Below are positions 22,629 to 35,729 of a DNA stretch of 64,000 nucleotides, piece after piece; position 1 is the first letter of the stretch; each line of letters opens with the position of its first letter. Source of the stretch: Allodiplogaster sudhausi. Taxonomy: Eukaryota; Nematoda; Chromadorea; Rhabditida; Diplogasteridae. The position numbers and the translations under genes are program-made. The notes beneath the pieces are model-generated. The model ran no database searches, was not told where the DNA came from, and saw nothing but the letters and a program-made list of their open reading frames with translations. The stretch is from contig CALZFC010000055.1 of the NCBI GenBank assembly GCA_945643635.1, forward strand, positions 1,591,001 through 1,655,000, read 5' to 3'.

Positions 22629-23349
22629 ATCAGATGCTTCCAGTCAGATACGAGAAGGAGGTGTCCGCTGGGGAATGCAAGGGTTTGTTTCCCCCTGGGG
22701 CGGTTCAAACACAGCCAATATGCCCAAGGTGCAAATGGCAAATGGGAACGGTTCAAAGCATCTTGGTTTAAAATGCGCATGCGACCCACCAGAACAGAAT
22801 AGTGGTAGGAGATCTCGATTTTACGAAATTGTTCACTGGACAGGAATGAGAAGACAGCAGACAGCAGAAAGAGAAGGAAAATAAGTGAGGTAGAATATGC
22901 TCAAGGCTTGGAAATTATTTGAAATTGTTTGGCAAATTTTTCATCGAGAATTATCCGATTTCATCAATAAATTAGCTCACAATGACAATAAAAGAAATAT
23001 TAGTAGTGATTCCTTTGAAGGATAAACGGGTACAATCTCCTCTCTAGTCGAGATGTTCTAGTTTGATTGTCTCTTCAGTCCGGTACGAAATCAGAAATGG
23101 ACTCTTTCGATCTCACTGCTTCACTTACTTCTCTCGCTTCTGTACGTGCTCATCTTATGAGGCTAGGATGCATGAGAAAAGAGTGAGAAACAGATAGAGA
23201 AAGTGAAGGAAACAGAGTGTTTACGAGAAGGAAAAAGTGAACGAGAGAACAAAGAGAATGAGAAAGAGCAAGTGTAAATGCGATAGAAAGATGAAAGAGA
23301 GAAAGAGACAGCGCGAGAGAGGGAGGGAGAGAGAGCGAGAGAGATATTA

Positions 23350-23392
<43 letters not shown>

Positions 23393-23547
23393 CAGGACCA
23401 CATCTTCCTCATTGACAATCCCGCTCAAGTTCCTCTTCAATACGCCCATAGGTTTGTCAAAGGCATAATCAAAATTTTCTAGTCATTTTTTCACGTTCCA
23501 GTTTTTTTCACAATTCACGCCCTCCCTTTCGTTCTTATCCCTCCGTC

Positions 23548-23589
<42 letters not shown>

Positions 23590-24088
23590 GTGCCAATCTC
23601 CCGCTCTCTATCTCTCTGTCTCTCTCTCTCTCTCAATCTCGCTCACTGCTTAAGGAATTCTGAGAAGGCGTTCTGAAAGAGGGCTTTGCGGTCCAGGAAT
23701 CGAACTGCTCTGCTCTTCACCCGCCACCTCCTCCTCCCCTTTGGCAAAGCCTCTAGTTTCTCACATTTCCACACAGGTCAATTGGGTGAGCGGCCGTTGA
23801 ACAATTCATGCTCGAGGCAAAAAGTGCGCTATTGAACGCATGGGTTTGATCTATACAAATGTAATCAATGTCATCTATCGTAAAGATAGAGAGTAAATTC
23901 AGACTTTGGCGACGATTAGTTTCAGAAAGGTTTTTAAACAGCAATAAATTAGAAGTTGAACAAAAGGAAAACTGATCTTACCACTGAGACAGGGAAGAAG
24001 CAGACAGTAGTAGAGAGATCTGGATGAGACTAGACGACTCAGGTTGCTAGAGAAGAGACAGAGAGAAAGAGAGAGAGGAGTGCGTAGA

Positions 24089-25947
24089 CTAGTTCCAGAG
24101 GCGAATGAAGAGCACGGAGACGTTGTCGGTGCTGCGGCGGGCGAGAGCGATGCGAACGAGATGAGTGGAGACGCGATGCCAGTCGGGGCGGCCTGGCGAT
24201 TCCGGCCCGCCGTGCGTTCTCAAGAAAACAGCTACATAAATATAGTATATCGATATTACCTAACATAAAGTCAAAAAGGAAGATAATTTTAATTTAAACA
24301 AGTTCTTGTTTCGCAAATATCATCAATATTTAGTGTTCTTCAACAAGAAATTTGAAAGGCCATTGTTGATTTGGAGCAAAAAGAACTCTCAGTCTGCCCC
24401 TTGGCGGGTTGTTGCCAGAAAGGAGGAGGAACAGACAGAATCAGAGAAGAGCCCTTGCCTGATAAGAGCAGCGTGGAAGTAAACACACATCCTTTATGCC
24501 ACAGTTATCTTGGGTAAGCGGTCGGAAAGGGGAGGGCTCTTTTTAGCTCACGCGGGAAGAAGCAAGAACAATGTTCTCACGTCTAGTGAGCAGAGTCCGT
24601 TGTGCAACAGAACCAAATTGTATTAGAGGGAGCAATAATCGGCTGGGGCAGTGCTGTTTTTGTAATTTGAGTGGAGATGATATAGTAGACAGATATGAGA
24701 AGGAGAACTTCTTGGTAGGAAAAGAAGCGAGAACAATACAGCGAAGTTAAGTTACAAACTGGACGGAATTCAGCAATTAGTCAAACAATCCAAATTTCAC
24801 AGTGCATCTTAGCATAAGAAGGGAGACTTCGCGTCTTGTGGCTGATCCTTCTCTTCAAATAGATGTGCATAGAGTATCAAATGAATAGAGTAGAAGGTCA
24901 CTCTCTAACCAGAACGAGGACTCAATACCGTTTCGTATGTGGATGGACTACTAGGAAATTGTTCTTCGCTGTTACAGACAAACATCTTTCATGAGGTTAA
25001 AAAAGTGTTTGGAGAGCGAAGAGTAGAAAAGGAGATTTAATGCTTCAGGACATTACAATTTTGCGTTTTTAAGGGAAAAAGGAAAAAGTTCCGTAGGAAA
25101 CAAACAACTCTTTCTTTCTCTACCCTATCCTCTTCTTTTTTCCTCTGCCACTCTCCCCCTCTCTTTTGTATCCGCAGTGAACGCTCTCAATGATGGAACA
25201 CTTCTCATTGTGGGTTACTACTCCATCTGTCATTTCCTCCGGCCAACTTGATTTCTTTTGCGTAACAAATCAAACACCCAAGGGGCTATTCCATCAAATT
25301 CTCACTCACAAATGAACTTGATGAATTGCTTCCTCTCTAGCAAAGAGAACAGCAAGAAGTAAAAGAAAGGGAGTAGCAAGAGCTAATAATAAAGAAGGAA
25401 ACTGAGCTGACTTCAAGTATTCGCTGGCAAAGTTGACGGCCTCGTCGTTGCTCACGACGTCCCAGAATCCGTCGGTGCCAACGATCAGGAACCTCAAATA
25501 TTCTGCTCAATAATTTTTAAAGATTTTTATTTAAAAAATTGAATGGTATTAAAACTGAATTTAAAAATTGCGAACCTCAGAGGCTGTTCGACGAGATCAA
25601 TGCGGCGCACGTCTGGATGTGCGGTGAGAACGCCTTCCCGCTTCAGCTGAGTGTCACCGAATGATCTGCAAAGACAGAATCATCTGCACTGCGAAAATGA
25701 TCTACAAGGTCAAGGTTTGACGCATCAACCGAGAAAAAAATTGCCTGACAATGAGGTTCTATTTACAGCAATACTTACTTCCCTATTTTCTATACGAATG
25801 CAGAAATTTCATAGTTCAAAAGCGGGAAGGTTCATTACTATGCAGCAGATTTGGAGATAAACTATTGAATTTTGGGTAGGAGAGAACGACTGTTCCAAAT
25901 TGTTGTTCCAGAGCTACTCTAGAAAAGAGAGGAGCAAATAAAACGAG

Positions 25948-26006
<59 letters not shown>

Positions 26007-29000
26007 AAAGAACAGTAAAGAGAAATAAGGACAACGATGCACGAGCAAAGAAACGAAGGCATTAAAGTTGTGAAAGAATATGGGAAAGGAAATCCTTCTC
26101 GCCGACGGAGTCTTTCTGTCATTGTCAAAGATGACCTTTTTAACAGAATGCAAGTGAAGATGGAGAGATGTAAAATGCATAATTTTGTATAAGCTAAGCG
26201 AATAAAGTTGGGCAAAATCGAAGAGATGTTATTGCTCTTGTCCAATTAAAGTTCACGCGCGACTTTTCATGCCAAGAACCCCTCTAGACCCTTTCAAGGG
26301 CCCTTTCGGTCGTGCGAAAACGAGGCCACTCGGCAAAACATCCGGTGCACCTACAAAATAGCATGACGGGGTCGAAGGGGTCATCACATCTTTTTGACAG
26401 CTCCATTTGCATGGAAATAGGAATAAAGAAAGAGTCAGAAAGAGAGAAATAGAGAAGTGAATAGGAAGGGAGATCATGGAAAGTAGGGAAGATCATGAAT
26501 TGAATAAAACAAGTCCACAACATAAGATGTCGAAAGAGTTGTGACGGAGTCCATCCCGAGCATGATCCTGGCCTATTTAAATGCATGAGAATCAGCTGGG
26601 AGAAGGGCGGAGTCTGGCCATGGAAAGAAGTTATTCGCCGTGGAACAGCAAGAAAAGTGACTGCGAATAGTGGAACGGCGTTCTCTGATGGGGAGGAGAT
26701 AACCTGTGCATGACCTATTTGCACAAGAATATGTATTATGATGACTATCTCGACACTCTACTATCACACTAAAACGAGTTTGCATCTAACATCAGGTGTT
26801 CTTCCTCTTCTCTCTCTCTCTCTCTCACTCCTCCCTCTACTCTCTACCTCCTCTCTCGCTCTCTCTCTCCCTTCATCACGAAATGCAATAACGGGTCTTC
26901 AATAAAGAAAGAAAGGTAGAAGAACACAATGACAGCGATGCCCAGAGAGAGAAAAAAGACAAAATTTGTGTAAGACAAGAAGGCATATTTGGGTGTGACT
27001 ACATAAAAAGCGGGTTTTTTTTTGAAATTATGGCATAATAATGCGCAAAGATGTCAGAAGCATATTTCTCGAACTGGAAAGTGACAGTAATGGTCTGAAT
27101 TGGCATAAGTGTACATTGCCCTGTTTGAACGGTCGAATGAATATTCGGAAAGAGTTGAAGCAATGTACTTTAACTGAAAGACCTTCCAAATGGCCGTCCT
27201 TGCTGATTCAAGTCTCCTACAGAATCAATCTCAAATTGGAATTTACAGTTCATCCTCAATTTCATACGTTAAAAATTGACATTGAGAGGAAAAGCGAGAG
27301 ATTTGCATCGTCACGACACTCGATTATCATGCTAGGCCATCGTAAGGAAGGGGAGAGGAGGGGGAAAGGCTCAGGCCGGCGTCTTCCTCATCCCCTTTCT
27401 CTTCTCATTCAAAGCATCTTCAATTCATGTAAGGGGGAAAGAATCTGAGAAAAGAAGGGAAGAAGAGGAAGCTGCAGAGGAAAGAAGGTCCGCCACTTCA
27501 TGTGAAACCAGCGGAACTACACTCATCACTTTCTTCTTTCCAATAGATCAATTCTATTAATTCAAGCAAATATTAAACAGTAGCGCAAATGAAATGAAAA
27601 ATGACAGAGGCGCGGATCTCTTATCTACTCAATGACCTTTTAATCAAGGCTCAGATTCCAAAGAGAAGAGGCTAAATAAACAAGAAGATGAAAGGGAGTT
27701 AGGAACTGAAAGATAGAGAAGGAGAGAGAGAGAAATGAAGAGAGCCAAGTAGCCTTAAGACGGGGGAACTATCTGTGAGGATCTGCTTCTCGCACAACAG
27801 GTAACTCGAGTTCTTTCTGGCTGATAATGCAAGAAAAATTAGGTAGCCGGAAAGATAGCAGCCTCGTCTGTTTTTGAATAACAAGATGGGCAGAAGCAGA
27901 AAGAAAGTGACTTGGGAGTCCATCTCTTCCTTCTCAACACTCAGAAGGAATGGAACGGCCAACACTACTCTTGTTTTCTCTAAGCACTACTTGGACTAAG
28001 CATGCTGGAAGGCTCCCATAAGTCCAGAATGAGAGAATGGAAACAATGGCAGGGATTTTATAAATTCTGATTGATATGAAGCTCACGAAAAGAACGCTGA
28101 GAGAAAGAAGGCGGATGAAAACATTGGAGAGTCGGAGCGAGAAAAAGAGAGAGAGAGAGAGAGTGTGTGAGAGAGAGGAGAGAGAGAAAGTGAGCAAGAT
28201 AAGTATGTAGATAGGAGAAGGGAGGATTCCCAAAGTGGATTTACCTTCAAGCTTGGGTAGAGGGCCAATTGTTCTCGGAGGGCTTATATTCAATGAAAGT
28301 CTCAGTGTCTCTTCTCATCGCATGCTCTCTCTCCTCTTCTATTCAAGTCTCTGCGTCTCTTCTCTTCGCATGCTCTCTAACTGACGTGGTCTCTTCTTCA
28401 ACACCATCCCATTCTCTCAAGCGATTGGCACATTTTATTTGATAAAAGGAGACGTCCGGATGGAAGGGAGCGGAGAAGGCCTCTTACGACGTAAACGAGG
28501 CTCCCGCTCTTTCTCTCTCGTTCTCTCTCTCGCTCTCGTTCTCGGTACACTCTTTCTTTTTCTCTTCTCGCATTTTCTCTGCTTGACTCTCTTTCTCTCT
28601 CTCTCTTTCTCTTTCTATCTCTCTCTTCTCTGTTATCTGCGTTCAATCTGTTTTATCACAAGGAACAGACAGATAGGACGATGCTAACGTCGTTCTCTCT
28701 AATAGTCTACACTGAAGGCAGAAGAACTTGCACCCAAGAAGTCATCTTACTCGTGAAGGAAATGGACAAGACAGTAACCAGAGATGAAAATGTCGTTCTC
28801 CTATGAAGGAGAGGAATTTTAAAACAAAATTCAGAAAGGCAGGAATAAGCTCGAGCTTGCTGTTAATTGTAGTCAGCAAAGATTCAAGAGTTCAATCGTA
28901 GGAAAAGATCGGACCATAATAAAGAACATTCCTGTTTGACATTTAATTAGCGAATGTTATTAACGTGCCACGTACCTTTCAACATCAAACCTTATAATCT

Positions 29001-29184
29001 TATAAATAAATGAAAAGACAAAAGGGTCAGGGAAAATCAAGCGAGCAATGAATCGTGAAATGTTTAACGAGTCGAACGGGAAAAACAGACGAGGAGTTGA
29101 TGGCTCACCGGGCGTGGATTTGTAACTGGGAAGGCAAGAGGAAAGAAAGAAGATACGAGAGCGAGGGAGTACGAGAGAGAGAGG

Positions 29185-29239
<55 letters not shown>

Positions 29240-32200
29240 AGAGGCAGAGAAGCAGAGGAGAGTTCTTGTGACAGAAGGGAGTTGACGTCAAGAGACACAA
29301 AAGCTGAACATGGCCAGCAATCAGTGAATGGGTGTGCTAGGTTGTAATTCGCCCTGAGGGGGAGGTGATTGATTGGAACGACAAGGGATCTGTCATTCTT
29401 CAGCCAATGGAGGGAGAGCCAATATGACATTGGAGAGTAAGCTATGAAAGATAATAACCGGTATAAATATCGGTACTTCTCTACCGAGAAGCCCCTGTCG
29501 AGAACCCATTAAAGGAGACCTTAAGGGAAAAACTCCTACCACGAAGTCCCTGACGGATTTGGACGGAATGATAAAAAGTACGGAGGAAAGAATCAAAAGA
29601 AATGGTGCTACTGCCCCTTGCCTCTCTCCCCAGAAACTTGTGGTTTGCACCACTGCCAGGTGAGGCTACGTGTGAAGAAAAACCCGGCCAATGTTGGTTG
29701 CGCGCACCATATGTATGCAATTCATGGTCATGACTCGGTTGGCCTAAGCGGCCACAGCATTGCTATGTCAAAAGTTTTTGAAAATGGCGGGAAAATAAAA
29801 TATTTGGGAATTCAAAGTAGAAAACAGTGTTAGTTTCCTCAGGGCATGAAGGTTTTTGTGACTTCGGGACATTTGCAATCAATGTTTCTAGCACAACCCG
29901 ACCAAATAAGGCGAAAAAAACAAGGCACTATTTATTCGCCTCGGACCTCCTTTAAGAACATTTTGGGAAGGAAGTGTTGGCCAAGACACTAAGGTTAGAT
30001 AACAAATCTACAGTACCTTTTTTCCTCAGCTTCTCTACGTTTAATAACCTTTACCCGTCCAAAGGGGGGAAGATTGTCTTCCTAGAATAAATATACTCCG
30101 AAGAATGAATTGCTGATGCCAACGCAGGGTGAAGTTGAGAAAATGTGATTGGGAGGGCAGCTGAGTGTTGTGACCCTGAGCGAGAATGAACGAGGTGTAC
30201 CATGAATGGGTTTGGTTGGGGGGGGGGGGAAGGAGGTGTCTCTGTCCATTCCATGCAAACCGGTTGGACTGGAGTGAGCTTCTCCTCGGCTAACTGATTA
30301 AGTCTTCCCCTTCTCTCCCTCCAAATTGCATGTGCTCTCCTCATTCAATCAATGACACGCCGCCATTCACATTTATTGCATCTACGCTCCCGATGAAGTT
30401 GTCCTCCGACAAAGAGTAGTAGTATAGGGTGAGTGAGAGAAGAGAGATAGAGAAGAGAGATAGAGAAGAGAGAGAGAGAGGGAGAAGAGAGAGAGAGAGA
30501 GGGGGAGAAGAGAGAGAAGAGAAAGAGATGGAGAAGAGAGAGAGGAGACGATAGAGGAACCAAATGAGTGTCGCTCTCTGGCGAGCTCTAGACAACTTCC
30601 CGATTCTGTTGCTGCTATCGCCCTCGACTAATGGACAGAAATCACGCATGAATTCTCAAGGAGAAGAGAAAAAACACGGCTGCCAGGGGATAAAAGAGAT
30701 GCTTTCTCATATGAAAATAAAAAAGGAAAACAAGCCTTTCATATTTCTCAACCATTTATATGTATGTTATATAGGAAATGACTAACTAGAACTGTATAAC
30801 TGTGAGGAACTAAACAGCAGCTATAACAGAATTCTGCAGAGAGCAGGTGCTTCTCGCAATGGAAGAAGGAAGGCTACCAATTCACGGAAGTGGAGATTGC
30901 AAAGGCAAGAACCCTCAGCCTTCACAACTATTTCAGTCTTTTTACAATTCTGACATTTACCTTTCAAGAGCGTAGAACACTTTCGCTGTTTTAACGACTT
31001 TGGCGCAGACATTTCAATTTTGTTGAAGGATCACAAAAATGAGAGAGCTGTAAAGTGAAAGGGATGAACCGTGAAACGGCGAGAATTCCCTGCACGCGAT
31101 GGACGTAGCCGTCGAAATGGACGAATCCTCCAGCACTTTTTATCCGCCGCGTCTCGGCCGCCTTCAACTTACTCCAATTATCACTCTTTTTATCTTTTGA
31201 TTTGTGGCTGTAAATGGGTGACAGACTGGAACAGGCAGATACCCTCTTGGCAGAGAGCAACGTCCTATACAAACCCCTGGCTCATAATGTTTACCCAACC
31301 TAATTCCAGACGTCAAGAAGAACACTCCCTTATGTTGCCCTCGAACATGAAATTTGACACGCGTAAGTGCACATGAAACAGCTGAGTGCTCGTCTTTCAA
31401 TGAGACTTTTGTTTTTGAAAGATGCAAAATGAATGCGAGATTAATGTAATTGATTGTAAACGAAGCAGACATCATTGGGTTTATGGTCGTCGGAGAGCGG
31501 GAAGGGCCGGCCGTGGAAGTCAGCTGCAACTGCCCGCGAGTCGCCCACTGAGATGACTGTCAGATAACGCGACTGCTCCACAATCGCCGCGATGAGAGTC
31601 GAGCCTGCCATGGATGGTCTTGAAGATCTTCCACCCGAGTGAGTCACTGACCAGTCAGAGATGTCTGAGAAGAGTCCAATCGTGAGATCGCATCGTCTAT
31701 GTTATGCACCTCAGTCACCAGCGCCTAGGCATAACAATAATAGCCACAACTCTATTGTCGACAACAATAATAAATTTACTTTTAGCAAATGTACTCTTTG
31801 TTAAGAGAAAAGATACATATGTACATACATATATTTATACCCGACATTCAACCACAGGATGAAAAGGTCATGTTTATTAAACCCATTAAAATTTTACTTT
31901 TTTTAAAAATTGTAATACGAAAGTGAGATTGAATGAGAACCTCGCTGATGGGATCATCATCACTGGAGAGCAGAGATTCGTCGGAATGTCTCCAGCCGAT
32001 GCTGGCGATTCGACTTCTCTTGCGGATGCTGCCACTGCCAGAGTAGCACCGCAGCAGTCTCTCCCTCACGGCTCTCGCGAAGTTCGTCTCCAGATATTCA
32101 CTCACGAACTGGACAAGAAAGACTCATCTCCCTCCTTTTCTCTCTCTCTCACTCTTGTCTGACGAACTGGCAGCAATTTCTTTCTTTTCCAAGGGAGATA

Positions 32201-34139
32201 TGAGCCAGACTGTGCGAGTTGATTGGCACAAATTTATATATGAATTCACGCGTTCTGTACGTACATATATAGGAGTAGGCGCTTCCTTTTCTCTATTTCT
32301 CCTTTCCCGCTCTCTCTCTCACTCTACCTCTGGCACCCAGGATATTCTCTGTTTCTCTATTTCTCTTTCCCTCTTTATGCAGTCTCTCTCTCCGAACCTC
32401 TGGATGTTTCTCTCTCTACAGTCTCTCTCTCTCTCTGACTCTCTGGATATATTTCTCTCTCTAGAGTCTCTCTCTTTCTCTCTGTCTGTCTCTGTCTGTC
32501 TGTCTCTCTCTCTCTGAAGTCTCTCTGTCTAACCTCTCCACCATGGCCGTCGAAGATGCCAAAGATGGAAATGTTGTGGTTGGGGTCATTCATGAAGTGC
32601 ATACGGTCTTCCATGTATGACCGGAATCCTTGCGCAGCGCAGAGTGAGAAGTTCTTGTGTTTGTACGTCCAGAATTCTTCTAAAGCGATCCATTTACTAA
32701 AATCTCGATTCACAACAATGTTCTCAGTTCAATTCTCTCTCTCTATCATATTGCAAGGATTTTTAAATCCTTTTGCAGTTTACTATAAATGTGGTCACAT
32801 CATATATTTCAATGGTGTAATAAATTATTCGTCATCAGCTTATCTGCAGTGCGTTGTGAATTTTGTTTTTGAAAATCTTTTAAGCAAGCGAGTGCTTGAG
32901 ACATGAAAACAAATGGTAAGCAACTCGAGCCTCCCCAGTGATCTTCTTTGTTATCTCATCTTCTCTCTTGAGTGTTCTTCGCTTCTTGCTGACCATGCGG
33001 CTCCTCTTCACACACCCGCCGTTAGGTTCTTTCCTTCTCTCTCTCTCTTTCTACTTTTCTCTTTCTCTCTCGTTTTTACATATCCATTTTCTTGCTCTCT
33101 CTCTCTCTCTCGCTCTTGCTTTCATTTCACGAGAACAACTGTTACTCCGGCATCTCCAGAGCGAGCGAATGGCGAAAACACTTTCTCACTATAATGCGAA
33201 TTCTAGAGAGAAGAAAGAAACAGAGAAGTTGATTTCAGCTGTACCTAAGGTGGAAGAAGGAGAAGAAGAGGAAACAGATGGAGAAGAGTGTGAAAGGGAT
33301 GGGCGACTGTCAAAAAAAGAATGGAAAAGGGCAGCGATCCCACTTCAACACGTGGTCTCCGAAATATCACGTCGTTATGTCGAGGACAGAGAAAAGGAGA
33401 GAGAGATCAAGAGAGAGAGCGAGGGAGAGAGAGAGAGATAAAGAGGGAGAGTGAGTGAGAGAGAGAAAAAAGAGAGAAAATAGAGATAGATTAGGAAAAA
33501 GCTTCGATGAGGCATAAAGATGCTTCTAGCCTCAGGCAATCCTTTATCCCAGTTCTCTTTATCCCGAATTGCAAGAGTCTTTGTCATTTCTTCCCAGGCC
33601 AAGCCAACAGCAGCGGGTTTTGTTATCATCCGGCCTCGTGAGCCCGTGCTTGTTTTGTTGAAGACTGACTCGATTTGCGAATGTCGGAGAAGCCGATGTC
33701 GATGAAGGTCGGGGGGTCGAAGGCGGCTGCGTGGGACATGTCGAGAGACTCCAGGTGCCGACCCTGGCAAGGATTCTTCATCTTTAATCTTCTCAGCTAT
33801 CAGAACTCTGATAGATAAGAGTAATGCAAAGAGTGGAAAGGAACCTGAAGTAGCGGCCGACATTCTTCTGCTACATACATTACGTATGCATAGAGACAGA
33901 CGCAGAGGATTGCCAACTAAACGAAGAGCTGCATATTTCAATTCAATCAAAGATAAAGTCAACTCTTTTTTACCACCAATGATACTCCAACAAACCTCAA
34001 TCGTTTCAAATCGGAGGAAGATGAATCGGAGCATACGGTAGCGCATGAAGAGAGAGCCGCAGGACAGAAGAGAGAGCATTATGATGATTCGGGGAGAGGG
34101 CGTCATCAGCAGAAGAGAAGAAGACTTGCATGAGGTCAT
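24089..34139 (-). CDS. PPM1L: PP2C-family Ser/Thr phosphatase, PPM1L-like
   Basis: Mg/Mn-dependent phosphatase, probably membrane-anchored. Vertebrate PPM1L sits on ER/Golgi membranes and acts in stress-kinase signalling. Eleven exons, all phase-consistent: 33996-34139, 33845-33916, 33670-33763, 32534-32703, 31941-32108, 31652-31724, 31471-31604, 31070-31167, 25576-25665, 25412-25492 and 24089-24218; 417 aa. An N-terminal hydrophobic stretch (MRYRMLRFIFLRF, then LAILCVCLYAYVMYV) matches the PPM1L anchor. Catalytic motifs are complete: SYMEDRM, FGIFDGHGGE, GSTLIAAIV, VGDSRAV, LSDDHKP, GGFVHFDG, LAVSRSFGD, VGTDGFWDVVSNDEAV and STDNVSV. All metal-binding Asp residues are present, so it should be active. 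A loop rich in Ser, Arg and Asp (exon 5) enlarges the domain. An acceptor-like CAG just before the ATG suggests a 5' UTR exon further upstream. Intron 8 is 5.4 kb. Confidence 0.93.
25666..31069. other. 5.4-kb intron of PPM1L-like gene, simple-repeat-rich
   Basis: Contains GA tracts (about 25950-26005, 28140-28195, 29165-29240 and 30440-30545) and CT tracts (about 26810-26865 and 28500-28625). It also has a G run at 30220-30228. No nested exon convinces; a 135-codon open frame at 27041-27448 plus has no recognisable domain. Confidence 0.55.
32285..32522. repeat. CT-rich tract in PPM1L intron 4
   Basis: Long pyrimidine run with CTGTCTGTCTGTCTC motifs, between exons 4 and 5 of the phosphatase. 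Confidence 0.85.
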
Positions 34140-34979
34140 TGCCTGGAACAGAAAATTATTATGTCTTATTATCAGATCAGAATGACGCTCGTGTAAAACG
34201 GACTGATGGAAGTCACGTAATTCGACGAGTACTCTACCGACAACAAAACCTTGCTCACCTCCACTGAATGGCTGAAGAAGAGCAAAGGGGAGGGGGTGGA
34301 AGAGTGATTAATGAGATGATGATACTACTAGAATCGTTCGTTGTGCCACAAACGCAACAGCCGGGGAAGACCGTTGGTCGGGTCGGTGAGCACTTGGCAT
34401 GAAGTGAAGAGGAATGAGAGGAGGGAGGTGGGGAGGGAAAGAGAAACACCATGCCAGCGAGAGAGAGAGAGAGAGAGTCAAGAAAGATAAGAAAAAGAGA
34501 GAAAGAAACAAGAAATAAGTGACAGTGACGAGCGCCGACAGCTTCCTCACCAAATGAATTTCCGCTGTCTCTCTGGATCTTTGTTCCAGAGGAAGAAGTG
34601 GTCAGAAAGTAAGTGAACTAGTATGATAATTATTAGTTATTCATATACATAGTTGAAGCCGAGAAAGAGGTAACCGTGAAGCCCACAGAAGATCTTGCAC
34701 ATTTCAGCTCAGTAGAAGTTCTCATGTGGAGGGCGGAAGAGGAACACGAGGCTTTTATCTTCTAATCTTCCATTTACATTCTTCCGTTCTCTCCTATCAG
34801 CGTGCTCTTTTAATCTTTTTAACATGTGGCCAGCCAGTTGTTGTTTGTTAGTCAGAAGCCATGGGAAAATACCCGCCCTAACTGTGCCTAGGCCGTCTTG
34901 ACTGAAAGTCACAGCAAAAGAGAAACCCGCATATGCTAGGTTGCAACAGCTGGAAGTAAGTTGTCTGCTGGCCAGAAGT

Positions 34980-35147
34980 GACAGCTTTGCGCAGTGGCGA
35001 TAACGTGACCAATGAGGCTTAGCCGAGGTGCGTTTATTGCTGGTTGAAAACTTTTCCCAATTACCCGCTATGGCTCCTGAAACATGGATGCCATATGCAA
35101 TTTTTGAACGCCCGAAGGGGCAATAATTGTGGAATATATTTGGCGTT
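34980..35147. repeat. dispersed repeat, copy 2 (uninterrupted, minus orientation)
   Basis: Reverse complement of 19512-19640 plus 20430-20470. Here CTCGGCTAAGCCTCATT is continuous, showing the site before MITE insertion. Confidence 0.85.
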
Positions 35148-35640
35148 GACTCGTTCTCGGAAAATATAACTGATATGTGCACGTATTATCCTTTGAAAAG
35201 TAAGAGTATAATTTTGTAAAAAAAACGGAAGTCATTTTCCGCATCATTCTTTTAATCACTACCATCTTATTAACACAGCAATGCGAAAACTCGAACCTCA
35301 TTGCCAAACCGCAGTTAAACTAATATCAGTTGCCCTATCATTTCAGGCTGCTTATCTGTTTCATAGCTGACTGTTCCAACTATCTATTCTCTTCATTCGC
35401 CCATATACATATATTTGCCAGTTTACTGATACTAAAACATTCAATCGAACAATTTATGAGCAGGAGGGTAATTAGAATAGAATGGAAAGGACGGGAAAGG
35501 GAATGAATACTGTCGGAGTGAGAGGCCTAAACATAGGTTTCGGAGGGGTGACTGTAGGAGAAAGCGCCGTCACTCAGAAACTTTTTACAGAGTGGGAGGA
35601 GGCACTGGGGCAGACGACTTCTGAAGAGGGAGAACCATAA

Positions 35641-35641
<1 letters not shown>

Positions 35642-35724
<83 letters not shown>
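35642..35724. repeat. GA microsatellite
   Basis: Almost pure GAGAGA over about 80 bases. Confidence 0.9.
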
Positions 35725-35726
<2 letters not shown>

Positions 35727-35729
35727 AAG

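Larger units (their letters stand above)
21004..24088. other. intergenic, simple-repeat-rich, no gene seen
   Basis: Upstream of the GPCR and downstream of PPM1L. Contains a TA run (about 21080-21155), a long CT block (about 21350-21705), GA tracts (about 21860-21930 and 23290-23392) and CT tracts (22565-22625 and 23545-23645). A 74-codon open frame at 22022-22246 plus has no recognisable features. No exon is supported. Confidence 0.5.
34140..35729. other. upstream region of PPM1L, no firm gene
   Basis: Minus-strand 34557-34616 reads HLLSDHFFLWNKDPERQRKF before a GTGAGG donor. 34330-34395 reads VLTDPTNGLPRLLRLWHNERF-like sequence to a stop. Both look exon-like, but their phases do not join, so no gene is called. 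A (GA)n tract fills about 35642-35724. Confidence 0.35.

Noticed and set aside
27041..27448. 135-codon open frame inside the PPM1L intron
   Set aside because: No recognisable motif, no splice partners, and average composition compatible with chance.
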